DNA of 64,000 nt, taken from assembly GCA_017465845.1 (NCBI GenBank), contig JAFTVH010000109.1, forward strand, positions 62,001 to 126,000, given 5' to 3'. Shown piece after piece: positions 46,201 to 54,117 of this stretch. Each line of letters opens with the position of its first letter. Within the stretch, counting starts at the first letter, position 1. This DNA comes from Lachnospiraceae bacterium. GTDB lineage: Bacteria; Bacillota; Clostridia; Lachnospirales; Lachnospiraceae. The notes below the pieces were generated by a model, which saw only the letters and a program-made list of their open reading frames with translations, did not search any database and was not told where the DNA came from. The position numbers and the translations under genes are program-made.

Positions 46201-47713
46201 TAATAGGAATATTGCATACAGTGGTCAGCGGGGAACACTTTTATATGTTCCTGAGACTGAGGGTTGGGGCAGTTTCTATCTTGGTACATACAAGAATGCA
46301 GTAAGTGTACGCTTTGGTACGGGAAATGCTGCTAACCCTGGTTTTGCTGAGTATCGCGATGAAGTGAACACCGATTTTACTACAACAGCAGTACGTTGGG
46401 ATGCTTCTGCAACGACGGATAACTATGATATAGAGGTTGACGGTGAAGAGTTTGGTACTGCAGCTTCGGCAGGAAGTGCGACGAGCAGAATTGATAATCT
46501 GCTTTATATTGGCGAAGGTAAGAACAGCCAGTATTGGAACGGTACAACCTGTGAAATTCTGGTATATAACTGTGCTTTGAATGATGAAGAACTGGCAGAC
46601 ATTTATAATTATCTGAACCACAAGTATGAAAATCTTACTTCAAATGTTGTTTGGGGTATTTATCTGAAGGAAGAAGGACAGGAATTGTCTTCCTATCGTG
46701 GCACAACACTGACTTTAAATGCTGAAGTAGTTCCTTTCTATGCTGACAATACGAAGTTGGTATGGGAAAGCAGCAATCAGGAAGTAGCAACTGTGGATGA
46801 AAACGGCAATGTGACTGCAGTAGGCTTAGGCTATACTACTATCACCGTCACAACAGAGGAAGGTGGATTTAGCGCAACTTGTACACTTAGTGTTACGAAG
46901 CCACAGGCTGAGTCTGTCTGGCAGGATATCCAAAACATGAGGGAATGGGCAGACAATCAGGATGCGGACGTCTACTGCAACTGGAATGTAATGGAGGAAG
47001 CTCTGACGGGCACAGATAATGTTTCACAGGATAGCTCTCTGGAAAGTTTATTGGAGGCTTACCAGACACTTCGAAATGCCAAGTTGGCATTAGAGAAGAA
47101 GCCTGCTATGGAGAATTATGGATTTGCAGAAGGTTCTGAGAACCAGAATATTGACGAGGGGACATCATTAACAGTGGATGTAGAACCGGATTCCAGGTAT
47201 TTCGTAAGTGTAAATGTTGACGGGAAAACTCTGGATAATGAGAAATATGTAATTGCTGATGGAACCGTAATTACTTTGAATGAAGAATTTATCAGAACCC
47301 TTTCCGTTGGTGAACATAAGCTGTCTATCGTTTTTGTGAATGGTGCGGCTGAAACGTGCTTTACAATTTTAGCTAAGCATACACCTACTGAGCCAGATGA
47401 AAGTGAGCCTGAGGAAAATATCACCGAGGAGAGCGAGCCGGAGGAGAGTACCACTGAAGAGAGTGAAGATGAAAGTGAGCCTGAGGAAAATATCACCGAG
47501 GAGAGCGAGCCGGAGGAGAGTACCACTGAAGAGAGTGAGTCAGAGGAGACAGAATCCTGGGATGATAAGAAGGAGAAGGAAAGTATGGCGTCTCCGGCAA
47601 CCGGTGATGAGGCTCCTATCATGGAAATGGTAATTATGTTGTGTTTGGGCGTTGCCGGATTGACAGTGGCATTTCTTCTTCGGAAAAGACGAAACACTAG
47701 TGGAATGTATTAA
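43232..47713 (+). CDS. Cell-wall-anchored glycerophosphodiester phosphodiesterase, multidomain
   Basis: A 1493-residue secreted protein. A signal peptide (residues 1-27, VLAYQ) is followed by a GDPD TIM barrel (about 45-350) with His52-Arg53, Glu79-x-Asp81 and His94. Then come a CBM6-like module (about 355-490, IQAEHFHLF... GDWLSYENI), Ig-like Big_4 modules (about 505-575 and 815-890), two LamG-like sandwich domains (about 575-800 and 905-1130), a Big_2 domain (about 1165-1230), an acidic Glu/Thr/Ser repeat tail, and a sorting signal SPATGD plus transmembrane helix and RKRR. It likely cleaves a glycerophosphodiester at the cell surface while gripping glycans. It lies in the importer operon with an aaagga site. 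Confidence 0.85.
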   Translation: MKREKKLLSILIMLIMLLQMASMPVLAYQDPGYGVQNATSKFANAVPMSVAHRAAWRMAPENSLLAIAASIEMGIDVVEIDVKLTNDGVVVLSHDESIDRCVSVSSGDVSGYSWEQLKETSLEPEKGGTDTNYTISEEQASLLNSLPDYATHCGLAAAGDTLPLSRLDDAIDLIKQYGPNTMINLDHCFSQELFVACYSLFRENGLLGNVFFKNCNSVETMNSWYDAAAEAWNEVHAEDIITAQDVKNSILYVYIIYSENYTPLQQHLDNGDNLVMTEICISDDAEDVRIQEKLEPWCLEKGVAMFVNTMWHGLCSTKDDCEITWAEMLDRGYVAIQTDCASELASYMYDYNRQRDSVETIQAEHFHLFDYETYSFNIIPVAADSDLNKCVEGMVNGDWLSYENIIFDGNENMLDVTFKGLADDAELEFYLDEIAESNKIATVNLYSTADYEDIHTLITGNIEAGEHTLYVQVTGAIGTDLVSLDKFGFLRSADLEGEAEFSQINVETDTGVAPAMPGTVKVTIGGNSYNLKVSWEQISAASYEQEGEFEVQGYVPALRCYTQALVTVRALIPDIVQDEHLALWLDASSGVTADGNAVTQWASKVGDIVAEVKEGSPTIVENAIGNQTGIQFDGDDIMKLTMPDNFWNNKSEFTVLLFNAPESTTNGSNMGTSVSTTYSQDYSILYFYETTSWGSALFTASQNEVLFRFGSGVRYDYGTAYVRETNIGNIFTSTAVRKNGRDNSVFVDGKLVFTGKGQSYSTSFIGSNGEIGYGKKGHNYTGTICQILVYDRALTNDEILAAQKWMAEKYYDEVMAVEQVSVVCEEGTVPVLPETVQVTYASGVTASMGVTWGSVNPNNYLTPGVYDISGELINGSTITATVTVTEKEEIDIDKGEVVTEGLMFWLDAGAGVATDDKGAVTKWESKVGDLAAVPSSGSVTLNPKAVNGQPGLVFDGADSLKMQLETDALNGLTGGTVIAYAASNRDIDMPNRNIAYSGQRGTLLYVPETEGWGSFYLGTYKNAVSVRFGTGNAANPGFAEYRDEVNTDFTTTAVRWDASATTDNYDIEVDGEEFGTAASAGSATSRIDNLLYIGEGKNSQYWNGTTCEILVYNCALNDEELADIYNYLNHKYENLTSNVVWGIYLKEEGQELSSYRGTTLTLNAEVVPFYADNTKLVWESSNQEVATVDENGNVTAVGLGYTTITVTTEEGGFSATCTLSVTKPQAESVWQDIQNMREWADNQDADVYCNWNVMEEALTGTDNVSQDSSLESLLEAYQTLRNAKLALEKKPAMENYGFAEGSENQNIDEGTSLTVDVEPDSRYFVSVNVDGKTLDNEKYVIADGTVITLNEEFIRTLSVGEHKLSIVFVNGAAETCFTILAKHTPTEPDESEPEENITEESEPEESTTEESEDESEPEENITEESEPEESTTEESESEETESWDDKKEKESMASPATGDEAPIMEMVIMLCLGVAGLTVAFLLRKRRNTSGMY
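47396..47539 (+). repeat. 72-bp tandem repeat in the stalk of the surface protein
   Basis: Two nearly identical 72-base units (47396-47467 and 47468-47539) code for ESEPEENITEESEPEESTTE-type stalk residues. The near identity at the DNA level points to a recent duplication. Confidence 0.85.
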
Positions 47714-47745
47714 AAAGGAAAAACAGAAACTAGGGAGGTAACAGT

Positions 47746-47826
47746 ATGAGAGAATATTCTTGTGATGTTGCTGTTATTGGTGCAGGACCGGCCGGGCTTG
47801 CTGCAAGTCTTGCAAAATTGCACTGA
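47746..47826 (+). pseudogene. Beheaded FAD/NAD(P)-oxidoreductase fragment (26 aa)
   Basis: An aggaggt-type site (agggaggtaac) and ATG open MREYSCDVAVIGAGPAGLAA, the dinucleotide-binding GxGxxG start of an FAD-dependent oxidoreductase. After 26 residues it runs into the 28-base repeat and stops. The rest of the gene is absent. It is a truncated remnant at a rearrangement junction. Confidence 0.75.
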
Positions 47827-47848
47827 AGTAACAGTGCTTTGGACATGA
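47821..47848. repeat. 28-bp direct repeat, copy 2 (junction with the oxidoreductase remnant)
   Basis: Identical to 43088-43115; flanking bases differ on both sides, so the match ends exactly at 28. Confidence 0.85.
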
Positions 47849-47962
47849 TAAGGAAATGGAATTGTAAGCCGCAAGTATTTGGAAAGGAATTAAAGGGTCC
47901 TACAGCCGAATAAAACAGGATGAGGATTCTTTAAAATATAAATTTAAATAGGAGGATGTTTT

Positions 47963-49561
47963 ATGAGAAACATTAAAAAGTGGACAGCATTATTTCTGAG
48001 CATGACTATAGGATTAGGTTCATTAGTCGGCTGCAGCAAACAGGATGCCGGAAATGAATCGTCTGTCGGGAATGAACAGAAAACAGAAAATGCGCAGAGC
48101 GCCGAGACACAGCAGTCAAGCGCGGAAGTGGAGGAAGAGGATCCTTTCCTCACCGGTGAAAAGCCTGTACTGAATATTCTATATTATAATCAGGCATATG
48201 ATATGAACGCTGATGCGGCAAAGGCAATTATGGAAGAGATAACCGGATATGAGGTAGTATATCATAACCTGCCGTCGGAAAATGCATCAGAAAAATTGAT
48301 GCTGGAGATCGCATCAGGCGCAGAATATGATATGATTTATCGATGCAAGACAAGTGACTACAGAGAATTGGTTTCTCAAAATGCAGCAATGGATGTTACA
48401 GAACTTCTTAATAAGTATGGCAATGAGGTGCTGCAGAATGTGGGAGAGTTGGATTGGGAGATGGTAACGGATGAAAATGGTGCTATTACCGGTATCCCTT
48501 ATCCGGGTGCACAGCAGCCGGCAGATACCTTATATGGTAAGTTCACAGGTGGTATTGCTTTCAGAAGTGATATCTTAGAGGAACTTGATAAAGAGATACC
48601 TACGACAATTGATGAATTTTACGATGTGTTAGTTGCATATAAGAATAAAACCGGTAATGCAGCTTTAACAATGAAATCAACTGCTTTTGTAGCTGCTATT
48701 ACGTCTGCATTCGGTATTGCAGGGTGTGAGTGGTATGACGTAGATGGCGAATTGGTTCACAGGGTACGTTTAGATGGTTTGAAGGATTACATTGCATTTA
48801 TGCAGAAGCTTTATGCAGAAGGTTTATTAGATAACGATATGCCTATTAATGCTTCTAAAAACTGCAGAGAAAAGTTTGCGAATGGCACAGCACTTTGTAT
48901 GCCCTTGGATTTCTGGGATATTCCTACAATCAAGTCTGCTATGGAAGTAAGCAATCCTGAGGCTAAGGCAGTATTTTCTGTGGCTATGTCAGCAGATGAA
49001 GATACAGCGGGATTTGTATCTGTTTCCAGTGGTGCAGGTGAAATTTGCGTCATCCCTAAAACTGCAAAAAATCCTGAACATGCTATGATCTGGTACAATA
49101 TTATTTCTAATACAGAGAATTGTAAGCGTATCTATATCGGTGAAGAAGGCGTAAGTTATGAGGTTGTTGATGGAGAATATTATCCGTTATTCCCGGCATT
49201 TGATGAGTATGTAAACTCTGATAAGTATACCGGTTCTGTTGAAGGCGGAGAAATGAAGAAACAGTGGATGGCCAGAGCACGTAAAACGACAGAAATGGCC
49301 GAGGCATTTGAACAGATGAATGAAAATGCGGATAGCTATACAAGATATGACACTGTAGAAAAATATGCTTCAAATCTTCCTGCTATTAAAGAAAATGCAA
49401 CAGCCCTTAATAGTGCGATTTCAGATATTATCATTGCCGGTATTGTGGAAGGTGGAGATGCACAGGCCGTTGTAGACAAGATTATAGAAACATGGGAAAG
49501 AGAAGGCGGCTTAGATTGTGAAAAAGAAATTAATGAGTGGTATGTAGAATTCAATAAATAA
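47963..49561 (+). CDS. Lipoprotein solute-binding protein of the ABC importer
   Basis: A 532-residue extracellular binding protein. The lipobox LVGC puts the lipidated cysteine at residue 24, followed by an S/E/Q-rich linker (about 25-55). The rest is a cluster-type extracellular solute-binding fold like LplA-group proteins that partner LplB/LplC permeases. It captures the substrate outside the membrane for the permeases at 40014 and 40980. It has an aggagg site. The alpha-galactosidase gene follows after a hairpin. Confidence 0.9.
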   Translation: MRNIKKWTALFLSMTIGLGSLVGCSKQDAGNESSVGNEQKTENAQSAETQQSSAEVEEEDPFLTGEKPVLNILYYNQAYDMNADAAKAIMEEITGYEVVYHNLPSENASEKLMLEIASGAEYDMIYRCKTSDYRELVSQNAAMDVTELLNKYGNEVLQNVGELDWEMVTDENGAITGIPYPGAQQPADTLYGKFTGGIAFRSDILEELDKEIPTTIDEFYDVLVAYKNKTGNAALTMKSTAFVAAITSAFGIAGCEWYDVDGELVHRVRLDGLKDYIAFMQKLYAEGLLDNDMPINASKNCREKFANGTALCMPLDFWDIPTIKSAMEVSNPEAKAVFSVAMSADEDTAGFVSVSSGAGEICVIPKTAKNPEHAMIWYNIISNTENCKRIYIGEEGVSYEVVDGEYYPLFPAFDEYVNSDKYTGSVEGGEMKKQWMARARKTTEMAEAFEQMNENADSYTRYDTVEKYASNLPAIKENATALNSAISDIIIAGIVEGGDAQAVVDKIIETWEREGGLDCEKEINEWYVEFNK

Positions 49562-49614
49562 TTTCTATTGCTGCAGTCTTATCGTACCGAAAAAAAGGAA
49601 ACAGTAAATGACAG

Positions 49615-49667
49615 GAAATGTCCGATGTTTTTTAGCATTTAGAAAAGTGCTTGACGTCGGGCATTTC
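49615..49667 (+). terminator. Hairpin between the binding protein and alpha-galactosidase genes
   Basis: gaaatgtccgatg pairs with cgtcgggcatttc; the two mismatched positions are both G-U compatible in RNA. A short T-rich stretch (tatttt) follows. It could partly terminate the transcript or stabilise the upstream message so that binding protein is made in excess. Confidence 0.6.
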
Positions 49668-49698
49668 TATTTTCAGAGAAAGGCGGAGGAAACAAAGT

Positions 49699-51912
49699 AT
49701 GATTTTATTTAATGAACAGAACAAAGTTTTTACAATACATACAGCAAACAGTACCTACCAGATGAAAGTATCACAGCATGGACATCTGCTGCATTTGTAT
49801 TATGGAAAAAGGATTGTGGATGAGGATGTTTCTTATCTGATTCCGAATGTGGTACGGAGTCATGAATCGAATCCTGCAGAGGCAGGAGTGGACAGAGTTT
49901 ACTCTCTTTGTGCGTATCCCCAGGAGTTTTCCGGTAATGATGCAGGAGATTATCGTATCCCTTCCATTGAGGTGGTTAATGCAGATGGAAGCTATGCTTT
50001 TGTAGGAAAGTACCGTTCCCACAAAATTTATTCCGGCAAATATCGCCTCTCCTCACTTCCGACACTGTATGCATCGAATGAGGAAAACGCAGAAACCCTG
50101 GAAATGATTTTAAAGGATGAGGTTACACATGCAGAAGTGAAATTACTTTACGGCGTGTTTTATGAGAAAGATATCATCACCCGCGCAGCTGTTTTCTGCA
50201 ATCATTCCGAGGGAGACATACACCTGGAACGTCTGATGTCAGCCAATGTTGATTTTATGACAGGCGATTTTGATATGATTGGCTTCTTCGGGCATCACTA
50301 TTTGGAAAGGCAGACTGACAGACGCCACCTTTCCCATGGAATCAACGAGATCGGTTCCTTTAGAGGAGTATCCGGTCATTTTCACAATCCTTTTGCAATT
50401 TTGTGTGACAGAAATACGAATGAGGATACCGGAAATGCGTATGGGTTTGCACTGATGTACAGCGGCAATTTTGTATTTGATGCGGAGGTGGATGGCTATA
50501 GTCAGACGCGTATTGCCATGGGGATCCATCCTAAGCAGTTTGATTTCCTGGTAAGAAAGGGAGAATGCTTTGAAGCACCTGAGGTTGTGATGGCATATTC
50601 TGATAAAGGGTTATCTAAATTAAGCCACAGCTACCATGATGTTTTCAGACAGAATGCCTGTGAAAGCAGGTTTGTACGTAGTGAGCGCCCTGTCCTTATC
50701 AACAGCTGGGAGCCGTTCGGATTTAGCTTCGACAGTGAACAGCTGATCAAGACTGCTGAAATATCGAAAGAACTGGGTGTGGATATGTTCGTACTGGATG
50801 ATGGATGGTTCGGAGCCAGAGATAACGCGAAAGCAGGACTTGGAGACTGGGTTGCCAATGAGAAAAAGCTCCCGGGAGGAATTCCTGCGCTCGCAGAGAA
50901 AATTCACAGCATGGGAATGAAGTTTGGGCTTTGGTTTGAGCCGGAAATGATAAATGAAGATTCTGACCTTTATCGTGCGCATCCTGACTGGTGTCTTCGC
51001 GTGCCGGGCAGAGATCCTGCACGAAGCAGACATCAGTTGTGTCTGGATCTGTCACGTCCTGATGTGTGTGAATATCTGATAGAAGCAGTGAATAAAATAT
51101 TAGATGACGGTAGCGTGGATTATGTGAAGTGGGACTATAATCGTTACGTATGTGATGTATACAGCAGCTATTATCCGCCGGAGAGACAGGGGGAGATTTA
51201 TCACCGATATATTCTGGGGCTGTATCGAATCATGGACGGGATTATCAAGACCCATCCTGACATTTTATTCGAAGGCTGCAGTGGCGGCGGTGGCCGTTTT
51301 GACGGTGGCATGTTGGTTTATTTTCCACAGATCTGGTGCAGTGATAATACGGATGCACCGGACAGACTGACGATTCAGTACGGAACTTCCTTCATGTATC
51401 CGGTAAGTACCATGGGAGCGCATGTATCGGTATGCCCCAATAAAAGGACGAAGCGGACAGTTTCCTTCAAGACACGGGCAGTGACTGCAATGCACGGAAC
51501 CTTTGGTTACGAACTTGATCCTGCGAAGATGAGTGAAGAAGAGAGAAAAGAATGTGCAGAGTACTCAGCTTTTTATCGTAAGCATCAAAAATTGATTATG
51601 TCAGGCGACTATTATCGTCTGTCTTCCCCATATGATGACAGTATTTTTACTGCATGGCAGTTCGTGTCAAAAGACGGAACGGAAAGTCTTGTCTGTGTGG
51701 TAACGGAGGACATTCTTATCAATGATAAAAACAGCTATGTATGCCTTAGAGGATTAGAGGAAAATGCTTTCTACAGGATAGAAGAAACAGGGCAGGTACT
51801 GAGTGGTGCGGCATTGACCAATATCGGTCTGCTGCTTCCTCATTCGCAGCCTCAGTACAGCGCGTTTGTATTTTATTTAACAAGGATCGAGGCAACAGTT
51901 GTGAGCAGGTAG
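49699..51912 (+). CDS. GH36 alpha-galactosidase
   Basis: A 737-residue family GH36 enzyme, cytoplasmic, removing terminal alpha-galactose. FVLDDGWFGARD near 362 belongs to the core. The nucleophile is Asp479 in YVKWDYNRY and the acid/base is Asp549 in SDNTDAPDR, matching the numbering of well-studied homologues within one residue. The N-terminal beta-sandwich and C-terminal domains are present at normal length. The ATG after ggcggagg is chosen; an upstream frame adds 16 basic residues without a site. It digests galactosides brought in by the importer. Confidence 0.95.
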   Translation: MILFNEQNKVFTIHTANSTYQMKVSQHGHLLHLYYGKRIVDEDVSYLIPNVVRSHESNPAEAGVDRVYSLCAYPQEFSGNDAGDYRIPSIEVVNADGSYAFVGKYRSHKIYSGKYRLSSLPTLYASNEENAETLEMILKDEVTHAEVKLLYGVFYEKDIITRAAVFCNHSEGDIHLERLMSANVDFMTGDFDMIGFFGHHYLERQTDRRHLSHGINEIGSFRGVSGHFHNPFAILCDRNTNEDTGNAYGFALMYSGNFVFDAEVDGYSQTRIAMGIHPKQFDFLVRKGECFEAPEVVMAYSDKGLSKLSHSYHDVFRQNACESRFVRSERPVLINSWEPFGFSFDSEQLIKTAEISKELGVDMFVLDDGWFGARDNAKAGLGDWVANEKKLPGGIPALAEKIHSMGMKFGLWFEPEMINEDSDLYRAHPDWCLRVPGRDPARSRHQLCLDLSRPDVCEYLIEAVNKILDDGSVDYVKWDYNRYVCDVYSSYYPPERQGEIYHRYILGLYRIMDGIIKTHPDILFEGCSGGGGRFDGGMLVYFPQIWCSDNTDAPDRLTIQYGTSFMYPVSTMGAHVSVCPNKRTKRTVSFKTRAVTAMHGTFGYELDPAKMSEEERKECAEYSAFYRKHQKLIMSGDYYRLSSPYDDSIFTAWQFVSKDGTESLVCVVTEDILINDKNSYVCLRGLEENAFYRIEETGQVLSGAALTNIGLLLPHSQPQYSAFVFYLTRIEATVVSR

Positions 51913-51998
51913 AGAAGCGAATTACGATGATTCCATTTGACCCAAAAGCGTGAATGTGCGCCTGCACTATGAAATGATTTATCGTGCAAAATCTTCCA

Positions 51999-52027
51999 TT
52001 GCTGAAACAGAGAATCTGTAGTAAACT
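51999..52027 (+). promoter_or_regulatory. Promoter of the NfeD/SPFH pair
   Basis: TTGCTG, 17 bases, TAAACT, about 44 bases before the nfeD-like gene. Confidence 0.55.
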
Positions 52028-52070
52028 AATAGTACATAAAACGCGAAACAAAAAGAAAGGTGGAGAAAGC

Positions 52071-52544
52071 ATGTTTGAACAGATTATGTTCTGGCTGGTA
52101 CTTCTGATCGTGCTTCTGGGAATCGAGATGGCTACGATGGGACTTACGACCATCTGGTTTGCCGGAGGAGCACTGATAGCCATATTGGCAGCGGCTTTGT
52201 ATGCGCCGATTTGGATACAGATCGTACTTTTCTTCCTGGTAGCTCTTGTACTGCTTATTTTCACAAGACCTATTGCGGTAAAGTATTTTAATAAAGACCG
52301 CGTCAGGACCAATGTGGAAAGTATCATAGGAAGGCAGGCTATTGTTACAGGTGAGATTGATAATCTGCAGGGCCGTGGCCAGGTGACGGTGGGCGGTCAG
52401 GAGTGGAGTGCCAGAAGTGCTGTAGACGGCAGTATCATTCAGGAAGGCGCAGTCGTGACTGTGGTATCGGTCAGCGGTGTCAAGCTGATTGTCAAAGAAG
52501 CAGTGGGAGAGGCAAAGCCTCCTCAGAATCCGGTATCCGAATAG
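52071..52544 (+). CDS. NfeD-like membrane protein
   Basis: A 157-residue protein with two or three transmembrane helices (about residues 5-80) and a C-terminal OB-fold (about 88-148, TGEIDNLQGRGQVTVGGQEW), the layout of short NfeD proteins. These pair with SPFH/stomatin-type proteins in membrane organisation or quality control. The SPFH gene follows 40 bases downstream and completes the pair. The start after aggtggag is chosen over an ATG 87 bases earlier in a non-conserved stretch. Confidence 0.88.
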   Translation: MFEQIMFWLVLLIVLLGIEMATMGLTTIWFAGGALIAILAAALYAPIWIQIVLFFLVALVLLIFTRPIAVKYFNKDRVRTNVESIIGRQAIVTGEIDNLQGRGQVTVGGQEWSARSAVDGSIIQEGAVVTVVSVSGVKLIVKEAVGEAKPPQNPVSE

Positions 52545-52584
52545 GAACCGCACAGGTGTGCAGGACACACAGAAGGAGAATGGC

Positions 52585-53499
52585 ATGAAAATTATTTTAA
52601 TCATCATTGTTGTTTTGTTGGTATGGATTGCAATATCCTGCGTAAAGATCGTTCCGCAGGCACAGGCTTACGTAGTAGAGCGCTTAGGCGCATATCAGGA
52701 TACTTGGTCGGTAGGCTTTCATGTAAAGCTGCCTTTCCTGGATAAGATTGCCAGAAGGGTTAATTTAAAAGAGCAGGTAGCGGACTTCCCGCCTCAGCCT
52801 GTTATTACCAAGGATAATGTTACCATGAGAATCGACACGGTAGTATTCTACCAGATTACCGATCCTAAACTGTTTACCTACGGCGTGGAGAATCCTATGA
52901 TGGCGATTGAAAATCTGACTACTACCACGCTTCGTAACATCATCGGTGATCTGGAGCTTGACCAGACACTTACTTCACGTGAGACGATCAATACCCAGAT
53001 GCGTTCCGCTCTTGATATTGCAACTGATCCTTGGGGTATCAAAGTGAACCGTGTAGAACTCAAGAATATTATTCCTCCCGCAGAGATTCAGAATGCCATG
53101 GAGAAGCAGATGAAGGCAGAGCGTGAGAGGCGTGAAGCTGTTACCAGAGCAGAAGGTGAAAAGAGAGCAAGCATTCTGGTGGCAGAAGGTGAAAAGGAAT
53201 CAGCGATCCTGCGTGCCGAGGCTGAAAAGCAGTCAGCAATTCTCCGCGCAGAAGCCCAGAAGGAAAAGATGATCCGCGAAGCGGAAGGTGAAGCAGAAGC
53301 TATCCTGAAGGTACAGCAGGCAAACGCAGACGGTATCCGTATGCTGAAAGAAGCCGGTGCTGATGAAGCAGTTCTCAAGATCAAGAGTCTGGAAGCATTC
53401 GAGAAAGTGGCTGACGGCCAGGCTACCACTATCCTCCTTCCTGCCGAACTTCAGGGAATCGCAAGCATTGCTGCGACTTTGAAGGAAACGGCAAAGTAA
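52585..53499 (+). CDS. SPFH/Band-7 (QmcA-like) membrane protein
   Basis: A 304-residue protein: one N-terminal transmembrane helix (about residues 2-20), the SPFH domain (about 22-190, VVERLGAYQDTWSVGFHVKL) and a long helical oligomerising region rich in A/E/K/R (about 190-270). It forms large membrane rings and works with NfeD. The start is placed at MKIILIIIV after aaggag; a longer frame overlaps the nfeD-like gene. A palindromic element starts right after the stop. Confidence 0.92.
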   Translation: MKIILIIIVVLLVWIAISCVKIVPQAQAYVVERLGAYQDTWSVGFHVKLPFLDKIARRVNLKEQVADFPPQPVITKDNVTMRIDTVVFYQITDPKLFTYGVENPMMAIENLTTTTLRNIIGDLELDQTLTSRETINTQMRSALDIATDPWGIKVNRVELKNIIPPAEIQNAMEKQMKAERERREAVTRAEGEKRASILVAEGEKESAILRAEAEKQSAILRAEAQKEKMIREAEGEAEAILKVQQANADGIRMLKEAGADEAVLKIKSLEAFEKVADGQATTILLPAELQGIASIAATLKETAK

Positions 53500-53502
53500 A
53501 CC

Positions 53503-53644
53503 GGTTGGGAGAACTATAATTTGAACGCAAGCTGCGAAGCAGCTTGCGTTCATGAGCAAGGAGCGATAGCGGATTGCGAATGTCCGCTTTACGCGAAGGG
53601 ACGCCCGTCGGGCTGACTTGCTTCAAGTTGTAGTTCTCTCGACC
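53503..53644. repeat. Composite hairpin element after the SPFH gene
   Basis: 23-base arms (53503-53525 and 53622-53644) pair with four differences, all of them G-U compatible in the plus-strand RNA. Inside are aacgcaagctgc/gcagcttgcgtt and gcccgtcgggc stems. The pattern of wobble-only changes suggests RNA-level conservation. Confidence 0.7.
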
Positions 53645-53748
53645 AGGTTGCTTCGGTAGTGATATTTTGAAAAATGAGTAAAAATTGGTATGAGGAGTGA
53701 TGGGATTTATCAGCGGGGATTATAGGCGGCGTATTTGTGGAGAATGGC

Positions 53749-54047
53749 GGGGAACAGGGATGGGAGGGGAAAAGATGGGGGAGGGAGAGGGGCGGATGGG
53801 GTGGTTTGTTTGACATTTGTAGTGATGTTAGTGTTACTTGGCATGGAATTTTTTGCTTTAAGGTTGAAAACGTCACCTGTTTGAGCAGCGTAGCTGCGAG
53901 TTTGACGTTTTCAACCTTGCCCTTTGCAAAAAATTCCATGCCTAGTAACTCTTACATCACGGAGACTGCAAATAAACCACCCCACCCGCGCCTCTCCCTC
54001 CCCCATCTTTTCCACTCCTCATCCCGTCCCTTCGCGTCATTCCCCGC
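53749..54047. repeat. Long near-perfect inverted repeat upstream of argF
   Basis: Successive arms pair in order: 53770-53790 with 53991-54011 (21 bases, perfect), 53840-53856 with 53926-53942 (17, perfect) and 53860-53875 with 53903-53918 (16, perfect), with further partial pairing outside to the gcgggga/tccccgc ends. The loop holds gcagcgtagctgc. One strand is very purine-rich. Long open frames across it on both strands are by-products of the palindrome. It lies just before the argF promoter. Confidence 0.85.
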
Positions 54048-54056
54048 GAATTTTAC

Positions 54057-54085
54057 TTGCATTTGTGGGGGGAATGCAGTATATT
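54057..54085 (+). promoter_or_regulatory. argF promoter
   Basis: TTGCAT, 17 bases, TATATT, immediately after the long palindrome. Confidence 0.7.
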
Positions 54086-54117
54086 ATTTACATCTACATA
54101 GTGAGGAGGCACAAATT

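Noticed and set aside
47746..47826. Small functional peptide
   Set aside because: The 26 residues are exactly the dinucleotide-binding start of a much larger enzyme and end at a repeat junction.
53589..53939. 116-codon minus-strand frame across the palindromes upstream of argF
   Set aside because: The frame reads through a hairpin element and mirrors the plus-strand frame; no ribosome site.
53737..54117. N-terminal extension of ornithine carbamoyltransferase
   Set aside because: The extension lies in the palindrome and upstream of the argF promoter; the conserved start has a gaggagg site.
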